30,905 nt of DNA, from positions 1-30,905 of the forward strand of contig CAYPIU010000017.1 in the NCBI GenBank assembly GCA_964410915.1, given 5' to 3'. Position 1 is the stretch's first letter, and each line of letters begins with the position of its first letter. A model generated the notes under the pieces. It searched no databases. It had not been told where the DNA came from and saw only the letters and a list, made by a program, of their open reading frames with translations. The position numbers and the translations under genes are program-made. The stretch comes from CAZFJG01 sp964410915. GTDB lineage: Bacteria > Synergistota > Synergistia > Synergistales > JAFGMB01. Positions 16,100 through 23,579 of the stretch are shown here, piece by piece.

Positions 16100-17125
16100 T
16101 TATTCTTGAGAATAGACCCCGGGGAAATGCTGCCACCCGTCTGCTCCGAGAACCTTACTTTTTCCATCAGGCATTACCAGTGACCTGCTATTTTTCTGAT
16201 CAGTTATATTGCCGATCTTCTTAAGAACTGTCCCGGTCTCTTCCAGAACTTTTTGTATCAAAAATTCATAAGTCTCCTGCTTTGCTGTTAGAAGAAGTCC
16301 ATAGTCATCTCCCCCTGCAAGAGCATAATGACAGGGATTTATCCCGCAACTCCTGCTGAAGGATTTTACTTCATCCGAAATGGGCAGATCTGAGGCATAT
16401 ATTTCCACACCTGTCCCGGATGAGTCACAGATATGAAGAAGATCGGATGATAATCCATCGCTTATATCTATCATTGCCGTAGCGATGCCGCTCTCTGAGA
16501 TGACACGTGCTTCCCTCAGGCGCGAAAAAGGGTTTATATATCTCTGGATCAGTGTATTCCGCACCTCCGGATCAACAGTAATGGTAGGATTGAAGACAGA
16601 CTCCAGACCGCAAAAAGCATCTCCGATGGTTCCTGTCACAAGAACCACATCTCCAGATCCAGCTCCTGAGCGCATCAGGATCTGAGATTCCGGCACTTTT
16701 CCAAGAACGGATATATCCAGGCGCAGACCATAGGGAGACATACTTGTATTTCCGCCGACTATAGCTACAGAGTATTTTCGTGCATGCTCCGCAATACCCT
16801 CATATAATCTCTCGATCCATTCCACACTTGCGTCTGAAGGCATAGAAAGGGAGATCGTCGCATAAAGGGGCGTACCTCCCATGGAAGCGATATCACTCAG
16901 ATTGGATAACAGGGCTTTGCGCCCTATCTGTTCCGGGGTTGCCAGGAAAGGCAGAAAATGGACACCCTCAATTGTGCTGTCCGTTGTCCACAGAGATAGA
17001 TCTCCAGGCATCCTCAGAACCGCACAATCATCACCTATTCCAGTAACTACGCCTTCACCTTTTTTCGGAATGATCTTTTCAAGACGATGGATCAGATCAA
17101 ACTCACCTATCTCATGAACCCTCAT
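16100..17125 (-). CDS. thiL: Thiamine-monophosphate kinase
   Basis: ThiL phosphorylates thiamine monophosphate to the active cofactor thiamine diphosphate with ATP. The 341-residue protein shows the family order: GIGDDCAVLR, TTDSTIEGVHF, LSNLSDIASMGGTPLYATIS, IVGGNTSMSP, MIDISDGLSSDLLHI and LAGGDDYGLLLT. In most relatives the fourth motif reads GGDT or GGNT, and the last ends GGDDYEL; here Gly replaces that Glu. The ATG at 17125 is chosen because GGAGGAGG lies upstream; an in-frame ORF extends 45 nt further without a site. It is first in an operon with the aminotransferase. No other thiamine gene is nearby. Confidence 0.94.
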   Translation of the reverse strand: MRVHEIGEFDLIHRLEKIIPKKGEGVVTGIGDDCAVLRMPGDLSLWTTDSTIEGVHFLPFLATPEQIGRKALLSNLSDIASMGGTPLYATISLSMPSDASVEWIERLYEGIAEHARKYSVAIVGGNTSMSPYGLRLDISVLGKVPESQILMRSGAGSGDVVLVTGTIGDAFCGLESVFNPTITVDPEVRNTLIQRYINPFSRLREARVISESGIATAMIDISDGLSSDLLHICDSSGTGVEIYASDLPISDEVKSFSRSCGINPCHYALAGGDDYGLLLTAKQETYEFLIQKVLEETGTVLKKIGNITDQKNSRSLVMPDGKSKVLGADGWQHFPGVYSQE

Positions 17126-17166
17126 AAAAAACCTCCTCCAAGCGGAAAGACCCCGACAGATCTTTC

Positions 17167-17265
17167 TCATTTCTCAAGCACATTCCCGATTATGGAACGC
17201 GCTACTGCAGCCATCGTAATATTGGCAGATTCATTCATTGCTACGAATTTGTTAATGTGGTTGAT
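17167..17265 (-). pseudogene. Short ORF upstream of thiL lacking a normal start
   Basis: On the minus strand a 32-residue frame ends at TGA (17169-17167), 41 nt before thiL. A clean AAGGAG at 17280-17275 lies 9 nt before an ATC codon at 17265, where a start would be expected. The first true ATG (17238) leaves 23 residues, reading MNESANITMAAVARSIIGNV plus LEK. It could be a tiny gene using a rare start, a gene whose ATG mutated, or the tail of the decayed gene upstream. No family is recognised. Confidence 0.3.
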
Positions 17266-17330
17266 AAGAGATCACTCCTTAAGAAGTCTTTTCAGTGAAC
17301 TCTCCTACCATTCCGGTAATTCCCTGATGC

Positions 17331-17679
17331 TCATTCTCCAACTTTTCCTGAGACTGTTTTATAAAACATCCTTTTAGCTTCCTCCAGATCCAGAGGATCA
17401 AAAATGACCAGAATAACGGAAATCCCAGTTGCACCAGCTCCCATTACAAGAGGAGCATTTTCACAAGTAATACTCCTTATTGCAGGCACTGGAACTGACA
17501 CTGATCTGATTATCTATTAAGTCCATCTATACCTATCCGCGGTTCAGTTCTTATTTTACTGCTCGTTCCAAAGACATCTCCTACTCCTCTTGAAATGACA
17601 ACACTTACTATTTCAGGCATCTTTGGATCATCACGAGTAACTAAAGATATACTGATATATCCAATTCTTTTCTGTTCAT
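17331..17679 (-). pseudogene. Frameshifted gene of about 115 codons, family unknown
   Basis: A ribosome binding site (GGAGAGG, 5 nt spacer) and ATG at 17679 begin a protein that needs two frameshifts to read through. The first piece, after a shift within about ten codons, reads GYISISLVTRDDPKMPEIVS and then VVISRGVGDVFGTSSKIRTE through GIDGLN. The second, after a shift near 17505, reads SVPVPAIRSITCENAPLVMG then AGATGISVILVIFDPLDLEE and ends at TGA 17333-17331. The residue pattern (Gly-rich turns, hydrophobic strands) is strongly protein-like, so this is a recently broken gene. I do not recognise the family. It lies upstream of the short ORF and thiL and may once have been part of their operon. 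Confidence 0.55.
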
Positions 17680-17741
17680 AAGAACCTCTCCTATCTTAAG
17701 GGAGAATCTGAATGAAATGGTAAATGCAGGAACACATAAAA

Positions 17742-17769
17742 AAAGACGCTAAATGAGAATAGCGTCTTT
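17742..17769 (-). terminator. Terminator ending the acid-catabolism operon
   Basis: A perfect 10-bp stem (AAAGACGCTA with TAGCGTCTTT, 8-nt loop) lies about 135 nt past the aldolase stop. On the minus strand TTTTTTT follows, a textbook rho-independent terminator. It separates the catabolic operon from the decayed genes and thiL. Confidence 0.85.
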
Positions 17770-17903
17770 AAAGTCGGTCCAGATATCCCTAAGCCGGCAT
17801 TACTGGATCAGGTCAAGAGAATGACAGTTTTATATTTGAATAGATTTTGATAGTAACTTACTTCTGGGCCAATCTGAAAGATTTACCATATGGAACAGCC
17901 AGG

Positions 17904-18701
17904 TTAATCAAAAATCTTTTTAAGAGTCCTTCCATTTTCAGTTAGCCATTCATAAACAATTTTCGCCTCACTGGGTAAATGTAGATCCTTAACACCTAAA
18001 TTGAGATATTTATGGAGATCTTCCTTCTTATAATTAATTGAACCTATTTCCAGCCTTGGTCTGATGCCTTTTTCAATTGCCATTTTTATTACTTTCAGTT
18101 CTGCTTCTTTGACTTCAGGGTGGTTTCTCTGTCCCGGATAACCAAGACTGAGCGAATAATCACCAGGTCCGAACTGGATCATATCTATTCCAGGAACATC
18201 AAGGATCTCCTCGAGGTTCTCCACGGCTTCCTTCTTCTCTATCATGACCGCAATAACCGAATCTTCAAGGGCCTGAACGTAATTCTGAGAACCTGCCTCA
18301 ACATAGTAACCCACGCTTCTGCGATTGGCAGCTCCATTCAAACCACCGGTCTCAGGCGTCTCAGCCCTGACGAGTCGGACACATTCCCTTATCTCGTCCG
18401 CAGTTCTGACATCCGTGAAAAGCACATTCTGAATGCCAGATCCAAGTGCTCGCTGAGCAATAAAATCTCTGTGGAACTGGTCGATCTTTATCATGGTAGA
18501 CATATCACTGAGTTCTGACGCCCTGGCAAAGTTTTCAAGATCGTAAAGATCCCAGGGTGAATATTCGCCGAGATATTCAACGTAATCGAACAATCCGGTA
18601 TTTCCGACAAGTTCGACCATACCCGGCCATACGCTGAGAAGACGGGTGCCAAGGGTTGGCTGGTCATTTCTTATTTTTTCTCTAAGTTTATTCTTCCTCA
18701 T
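17904..18701 (-). CDS. HpcH/HpaI aldolase/citrate lyase family protein
   Basis: This 265-residue TIM-barrel protein of the HpcH/HpaI family would be expected to cleave or form a carbon-carbon bond next to a metal-bound enolate, releasing pyruvate or a similar ketoacid. The metal ligands are present: Glu in AVMIEKKEAVENL and Asp in QFGPGDYSLSLG. However, the usual DxEH motif is replaced by YLGEYSPWDLYDLEN, so the catalytic His is Tyr, and the substrate-binding Arg that normally precedes the second strand appears to be Lys (MIKIDQ). It may therefore have an altered reaction. GGGAG lies 8 nt before the ATG. It is the last gene of the operon, 49 nt after the larA-like gene. Confidence 0.85.
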   Translation of the reverse strand: MRKNKLREKIRNDQPTLGTRLLSVWPGMVELVGNTGLFDYVEYLGEYSPWDLYDLENFARASELSDMSTMIKIDQFHRDFIAQRALGSGIQNVLFTDVRTADEIRECVRLVRAETPETGGLNGAANRRSVGYYVEAGSQNYVQALEDSVIAVMIEKKEAVENLEEILDVPGIDMIQFGPGDYSLSLGYPGQRNHPEVKEAELKVIKMAIEKGIRPRLEIGSINYKKEDLHKYLNLGVKDLHLPSEAKIVYEWLTENGRTLKKIFD

Positions 18702-18750
18702 TATTCTGTCTCCCTTTATTTAAAGTTAAGGATCAGATCTGGACCTGATT

Positions 18751-20031
18751 TTAAAATCCCACTTCAGGAATTATCTCGCTTCCGTGGGGGATGAAAAGAA
18801 ACTCGGCATCAGATCCCATGATCTTCATGCTCTCGTCGATGGCTACTTCGACGCTTGGAATGGGGATAAAGAACATTTCTCTAAGTTCATCAGCGGATAT
18901 TCCGTCTGTAACTATCATTAACTGGAAATTGTCCAGAGCTCTTGCATAGTAAAGGGCTTTGCTTGACGACTCAGGAGTAAAACCCTCTTTTTTGAACCTT
19001 TCGATAACATCTCCGGGTTTATCTGCATTTTTCAGCCATCCTCCGAACTTGCCTATTCCGTCGGGAGCCTGAGTGACAAGGATAATAACTCCTCCCTTTT
19101 TGCAGCACATTTCTGCCGGCACCACTGCTTTCTGGGACTGGTGCAGGTCAAAATCTCTTGGAAAACCTCCGGGACTTGTGATAACCACATCCGCCATTCT
19201 GGGAGTTCTGGCGCGGTGGACCCTGTTGCAGAGATCCACTCCTGCTCGATGGGCCATGTCAAGCTCACCTGCAAAAATGCCTGCTACCTTTTCGTCAATG
19301 TTGTTCACAACGTTGACGATAAAATCAACTTTGGCCATTCTGGCAGCGGCAAGAGATTCTTCGTGCATTGGATTGCCATCGATCCATCCCATGGAGGGTT
19401 CAAATGGCCTTATTGGAAAAGAATGGTGCGGACTAATAGAATCTATACCTGCAATTCCGGGAAGAACGCTCTTCCGGCCACCTCCGAACCCTGCAGAATG
19501 ATGGGGAGAGACTATACCTGTAAGGATTTTCAGAGAAGCTTCAACAAATATCCTGTTAACATATACAGGTATTCCTCTCTCAGTTGTTCCAAGGTATTCA
19601 AGGCTGTCTTTGTCCATGTCATCATGGTTATAGATCCTTAGCCTGCTGACTATGTCCTTTCCTACCATTCCTTCAAGTTCTTCTTTTGTATTGCCCCTGT
19701 GGTTTCCTGTTGCAACAAGGAGCTTTATGTTCTCGTCTTCTATGCCTGCCTCGTTGAGCACCTTGACAATACCCGGGACAAGGATCTCCGAGTGACAGGG
19801 TCTCGTTATATCGTTTATTACAATTACTGCATCCTCTTTTCCTTCAGCAAGGACCTTCAGGGATGGAGTACCGATGGGGTCTTCGAGTTTCTCCCTTAAC
19901 AATTTTGCCGGATCTGCAAGTTCTTCTACATAGGGTGGAGTCAGCGTTGTAATAAGATTGGGGACCTCAGTTTCAAGGAAATCATTTCCATACGGTATGG
20001 AGACTGTCGTTTTTTTTGTTCCTCCCTGCAT
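18751..20031 (-). CDS. larA: LarA-like nickel-pincer racemase/epimerase family protein (DUF2088)
   Basis: The protein belongs to the lactate racemase (LarA) family, which racemises or epimerises 2-hydroxyacids with a nickel-pincer cofactor. In 426 residues it keeps the ligand set: DITRPCHS (about 74-81), His111 in ATGNHRGNTKEEL, His177/178 in SPHHSAGFGGGRK, Lys187 as the pincer lysine and a further His pair near 202. The offset from Lactobacillus LarA is only three residues. No cofactor synthesis genes (larB, larC, larE) are in the window. In context it probably acts on the stereocentre of the imported acid and not on lactate. AAGGAG abuts an upstream ATG at 20040, so the ATG at 20031 with a 9-nt spacer is the better start. 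Confidence 0.88.
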   Translation of the reverse strand: MQGGTKKTTVSIPYGNDFLETEVPNLITTLTPPYVEELADPAKLLREKLEDPIGTPSLKVLAEGKEDAVIVINDITRPCHSEILVPGIVKVLNEAGIEDENIKLLVATGNHRGNTKEELEGMVGKDIVSRLRIYNHDDMDKDSLEYLGTTERGIPVYVNRIFVEASLKILTGIVSPHHSAGFGGGRKSVLPGIAGIDSISPHHSFPIRPFEPSMGWIDGNPMHEESLAAARMAKVDFIVNVVNNIDEKVAGIFAGELDMAHRAGVDLCNRVHRARTPRMADVVITSPGGFPRDFDLHQSQKAVVPAEMCCKKGGVIILVTQAPDGIGKFGGWLKNADKPGDVIERFKKEGFTPESSSKALYYARALDNFQLMIVTDGISADELREMFFIPIPSVEVAIDESMKIMGSDAEFLFIPHGSEIIPEVGF

Positions 20032-20074
20032 TCTTATCATCTCCTTCGAGGGTTTATTTAGTTTCTTAAAATAA

Positions 20075-20103
20075 GCCCATAAGTGAACATGGCACTTATG
20101 GGC
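20075..20103 (-). terminator. Stem-loop between the dehydrogenase and larA-like genes
   Basis: A perfect 11-bp stem (GCCCATAAGTG with CACTTATGGGC, 7-nt loop) sits 11 nt past the dehydrogenase stop. On the minus strand TTATTTTAAG follows, so it can act as a partial terminator or protect the upstream mRNA. Confidence 0.6.
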
Positions 20104-20114
20104 ATCAACAGATT

Positions 20115-21197
20115 CTACAGTTCACTTATAGCTTCGCAGATAGTTCTACCCATTTCTTCTGTAGTCGATTTACCTCCAAGATCAGGTGTCACATTCTTTT
20201 TATCCGAAAGAACTTTGTTTACTGCACTTTCAATATTCTTTGAAGCCTGGACAGCCTCTATATCATTCTTCAGGTTTCCAAGCCAGGAAAGAAGCATCTG
20301 GGCTGATATGACCAGGGCATAAGGATTTGCAATGTGTTTGCCTGCAATATCAGGAGCTGACCCGTGAGTTGCCTGTGCCATGGCATATTTCGGACCTACG
20401 CATAAGCCTGGAGCCATTCCAAGACCCCCTACCAGGCCCGCAGCTTCGTCGGAAAGAATATCCCCATACATGTTTGTCGTAACAACTACATCATATCTCT
20501 GAGGGTGCATAACAAGGTGCATTGCAAAGGTATCAACAACAGCAGTATCAAATTCAATATCTGGATACTCTTTGCTTACCTCCCTGCAGGTATCAACGAA
20601 AAGTCCGCATGTAAGTTTAAAAACCGTGTTCTTATGTATAGCAGTAACTTTCTTTTTTCCGGCCCGTTGCCTTGCAAGCTCAAAGGCTGTTCTGGCCACC
20701 ATTTTCGAATTACGTTCAGTAATTACCCTCATGGATAATGCCATGTCGGGTGTTGGCATGAATTCAGCCTTACCTTTGTACATATTCCTGTCAGGTTGAA
20801 ACCCTTCGTTATTTTCACGGACTATAACGAGGTCAACATCATTGTGAAGACTGGGAACATTCTCATAGGCCCTGGTAGGTCTTATGTTGCTTGCCAGGTC
20901 AAAACTTCTTCTCAGTATAGGATGGGGGTTTATTGCTTTTGGATCATCCTTCGGGTATGACATGTGACCTATTGGACCAAGGATCCATCCATCAAGATCA
21001 AACAATGTATCAAATGTTTTTTTGGGAAGTGTTTCTCCGTTTTTCAGGTATGAGGGATAACCAACTGGAAGGTCAACCCAATCTATTCTGACACCATTGC
21101 ATTTTTTAACAGCCGTCTTGAGTACATCAACTGCTACAGGTACAACTTCAAGCCCTATATCGTCACCTGGCAAAACACCTATTTTATAATTTGCCAT
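20115..21197 (-). CDS. Isocitrate/isopropylmalate dehydrogenase-family beta-decarboxylating enzyme
   Basis: This 360-residue NAD(P)- and Mg-dependent enzyme oxidises a (2R,3S)-type malate derivative and decarboxylates it. Family motifs are the nucleotide/substrate loop near residue 10, ILRRSFDLASNIRP (Arg residues for substrate), the catalytic Tyr/Lys region AIHKNTVFKL, and TTNMYGDILSDEAAGLVGG with the metal Asp residues; ATHGSAPDIAGK binds the cofactor. Two positions are unusual: GDDIGLEV in place of GDGIGPEV, and VRENNEGFQPDRNMY in place of VRENTEGxY. The closest functional types are tartrate/D-malate, isopropylmalate or homoisocitrate dehydrogenase; leucine synthesis is unlikely because the neighbours are catabolic. 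GGAGGAG lies about 10 nt before the ATG. Confidence 0.92.
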   Translation of the reverse strand: MANYKIGVLPGDDIGLEVVPVAVDVLKTAVKKCNGVRIDWVDLPVGYPSYLKNGETLPKKTFDTLFDLDGWILGPIGHMSYPKDDPKAINPHPILRRSFDLASNIRPTRAYENVPSLHNDVDLVIVRENNEGFQPDRNMYKGKAEFMPTPDMALSMRVITERNSKMVARTAFELARQRAGKKKVTAIHKNTVFKLTCGLFVDTCREVSKEYPDIEFDTAVVDTFAMHLVMHPQRYDVVVTTNMYGDILSDEAAGLVGGLGMAPGLCVGPKYAMAQATHGSAPDIAGKHIANPYALVISAQMLLSWLGNLKNDIEAVQASKNIESAVNKVLSDKKNVTPDLGGKSTTEEMGRTICEAISEL

Positions 21198-21273
21198 ATC
21201 AACTCTCTCCTCCTGTTATCGAAAACTGATTGTATTGCATTTAGCTACCGAAATATCATTTTACTCTAAAGAT

Positions 21274-21304
21274 ACAGGGACGCCCTTAAAACTGACGTCC
21301 CTGT
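21274..21304 (-). repeat. Intercistronic stem-loop between tctA and the dehydrogenase gene
   Basis: ACAGGGACG (21274-21282) pairs perfectly with CGTCCCTGT (21296-21304). On the minus strand ATCTTTAGAG follows, a weak T tract. It lies in a 215-nt gap and is likely a partial terminator or mRNA stabiliser. Confidence 0.55.
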
Positions 21305-21412
21305 CATTGCCTGATTTATCAGTCCCAGGGATCCTCCTATAACAATAAAATTACTCTGCAATATAACGAGTCATCCTGAAACGAAAATAACATTTAAAAC
21401 TTGTCTTCTGTT

Positions 21413-22903
21413 TTAAGCAGAACTCTTTTTCCCTTTGAAGTAATTGGCATAAATTGAGTATGCAACACTTAAAACTGCAATAATAATTAATACCAGCGAA
21501 ATTGGATTCTCGATAAAGATCATCCAGTCTCCTCCGGAAACTGTCAGGGACCTTCGGAAATTACTTTCGACCAGGTACCCTAAAACAAAACCCAGTGCAG
21601 TCGCCGTTACAGGGTAATCGTAGATCTTTAGTATCAATCCCAATATACCGAATATAAGCACTGCAAAAATATCAAAGACACTGTTGTTTACAGAAAAGGC
21701 ACCGATAAAAACTATAGCAAGAATACATGCGTTCATTATCGATTCATGAACATTTACTATCCTTATAAGTATCTTTATAAAGAATAGTGCGACAAATATC
21801 ATTACTATATTTGCAACAAAAAGGGAAACAAAGATCGAATAAGGAACTTCAGGATTTGTAACAAAAAGCATGGGACCTGGCCTTAGGCCATGTATTATAA
21901 GCACTCCCAACATGATCGCCGTCGAATTTGAACCCGGGATTCCAAGCGAAAGAAGAGGTACCATTGCTCCTCCGGTTACACCGTTGTTAGTAGCTTCGGG
22001 AGCTGCTACACCTTCCAGTGCTCCTTCTCCAAAATCTTTCGGATGTTTAGACCATCTCTTAGCTTCGTTGTAACCTATCCAGCATGCGATCGAAGCTCCC
22101 GCTCCAGGCATTGCGCCTACGAAGATACCTATAATGGACCCCATGATAATAATAGGCAGGCAGATCCTGTAATCACGAAATGTAGGATACTTTGAGCTGA
22201 CTCCAAGATCAACGGGAACACGTTCTATCTTTTTATAGATGATATAAAGAACCTGGCTGAGAGCAAAAATACCCATATAGAAAGGTATCAGTTCAAACCC
22301 TTCGATCAGCTGTTCCGAACCGAATCCAAATCTTACCATGCCCGCAAAGGGATCGAGTCCAATAGTCGCTATTAGCAACCCTATCGATGCAGCTATAAGT
22401 CCCTTAAACACATCAGCCGAAAGAGATGCAACAAGGGTCAGACCCACAAGTGCAAGTGCGAAATACTCCGGTGGGCCGAAAGCAAGAGCTACTTTCGCAA
22501 GGGGGATAGCAAGGATCATGAGGACAACACTGGCAATCAAACCGCCAGTGACACTTGCATATAAAGACATTCCAAGAGCCAGGCCTGTTTTACCCTTCAG
22601 GTGAAGTGGATAACCATCCATAACAGTAGCAGCTGAAGAAGGAGTTCCGGGAGTACCGATAAGGATCGAGGGTATTGAACCTCCATACTGACCGCCACAG
22701 TAAATACCCGCATATAAAAGTATAGCCGAGGTTGGATCCATTCCCCATGTGAACGGCAACAGTATGGCCATGGTCATCGAAGAGTTAATACCCGGAATAG
22801 CCCCTCCAATAGTACCTGCAATAACACCTGCAATAATCGCAAGCAAGCCATTGGTTGTAAAAACTACACTTGCACCGAGTGCAATGTTCTGCATTAAATC
22901 CAT
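21413..22903 (-). CDS. tctA: Tripartite tricarboxylate transporter, large permease subunit
   Basis: TctA is the large (about 12-helix) inner-membrane subunit that moves the substrate with the cation gradient. The 496-residue length is standard. Typical stretches are AGTIGGAIPGINSSMTMAIL near the N-terminus, IYCGGQYGGSIPSILIGTPG, DGYPLHLKGKTGLALGMSLY, and MPGAGASIACWIGYNEAKRW in the middle, with GGAMVPLLSLGIPGSNSTAI further on. It follows tctB by 32 nt. With TctB and TctC it would import a di- or tricarboxylate such as citrate, tartrate or an analogue, the likely feedstock for the enzymes of this island. GGAGAGG precedes the start at a somewhat long spacing. Confidence 0.96.
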   Translation of the reverse strand: MDLMQNIALGASVVFTTNGLLAIIAGVIAGTIGGAIPGINSSMTMAILLPFTWGMDPTSAILLYAGIYCGGQYGGSIPSILIGTPGTPSSAATVMDGYPLHLKGKTGLALGMSLYASVTGGLIASVVLMILAIPLAKVALAFGPPEYFALALVGLTLVASLSADVFKGLIAASIGLLIATIGLDPFAGMVRFGFGSEQLIEGFELIPFYMGIFALSQVLYIIYKKIERVPVDLGVSSKYPTFRDYRICLPIIIMGSIIGIFVGAMPGAGASIACWIGYNEAKRWSKHPKDFGEGALEGVAAPEATNNGVTGGAMVPLLSLGIPGSNSTAIMLGVLIIHGLRPGPMLFVTNPEVPYSIFVSLFVANIVMIFVALFFIKILIRIVNVHESIMNACILAIVFIGAFSVNNSVFDIFAVLIFGILGLILKIYDYPVTATALGFVLGYLVESNFRRSLTVSGGDWMIFIENPISLVLIIIAVLSVAYSIYANYFKGKKSSA

Positions 22904-22935
22904 ATAGGCTTCAACCTCTCCACTTTAAATATAAA

Positions 22936-23448
22936 TCATACCTGGTTGCCAAATAAGTATTCCAGAACACCTGCTGGCAGAAGGATATTCAGGAACTTCA
23001 AAAAAACGATATAAAGGAAAAGTGAGAAACCAAAACTTATCATCAGATTTTTGCCCAATCCTATATCTCCCTGGATCAGCATAAGCAATGAAATAAGCAT
23101 TATTGTACTGATCAGGTATCCAGCCCAGTGAATGATCAGTATATATACTGCTGAAACAGCAATTACAAGAACTACCTTAAATATACTGACAAGATCGATG
23201 CCTTCACCTTTTCCCTCTTCCAGGTCCACATCAACAACTTTGGGTTTAAGAACAGCAAGCAACATCATTAGCAGGTTTCCACCTGCACATAATATGATCA
23301 CTACTGACATTATCTGTGGGAAAACGTGCGGTCCTACCGGATCAAGGGTCTTTGCATCCGCATATGGGATAGAGACCCAATAGAAAACCACAGCGATGAC
23401 AATCCATGCTATATTCAGAATTATTCTTCCTAAAATTTTACCTGTCAT
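22936..23448 (-). CDS. tctB: Tripartite tricarboxylate transporter, small permease subunit
   Basis: TctB is the small four-helix membrane subunit that pairs with TctA. This 170-residue protein shows hydrophobic segments near residues 6-26, 43-65, 85-125 (two close helices) and 135-160, with the family's conserved GPHVFPQIMSV after the first helix. Sequence conservation in TctB is low, so the call rests partly on gene order TctC-TctB-TctA. Start choice is uncertain: ATG 23448 (MTGKIL) has a weak AGGATGG upstream at usable distance, while ATG 23457 has none. A long stem-loop lies between it and tctC. Confidence 0.9.
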   Translation of the reverse strand: MTGKILGRIILNIAWIVIAVVFYWVSIPYADAKTLDPVGPHVFPQIMSVVIILCAGGNLLMMLLAVLKPKVVDVDLEEGKGEGIDLVSIFKVVLVIAVSAVYILIIHWAGYLISTIMLISLLMLIQGDIGLGKNLMISFGFSLFLYIVFLKFLNILLPAGVLEYLFGNQV

Positions 23449-23467
23449 AATTACCATCCTGTTAGTC

Positions 23468-23503
23468 GCTCAAGATTACCTCCAGATGGAGGTAATCTTG
23501 AGC
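23468..23503 (-). repeat. Perfect 16-bp intercistronic stem-loop between tctC and tctB
   Basis: GCTCAAGATTACCTCC (23468-23483) and its exact complement (23488-23503) surround a 4-nt AGAT loop. No T tract follows on the minus strand, so it should not fully terminate. In solute-transport operons such a hairpin typically protects the binding-protein mRNA and reduces expression of the permease genes downstream. Confidence 0.75.
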
Positions 23504-23579
23504 ATGGATTTAATCAATCATAATTGTAAAATATTCTGTTACTTTTCTTCATTTCACAATCTCTGCGGCCTTTTAGCCG

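Noticed and set aside
19073..19641. Two long plus-strand open frames (142 and 166 codons) opposite the larA-like gene
   Set aside because: They lie wholly antisense to a well-supported conserved gene, show no domain-like sequence and lack convincing ribosome binding sites.
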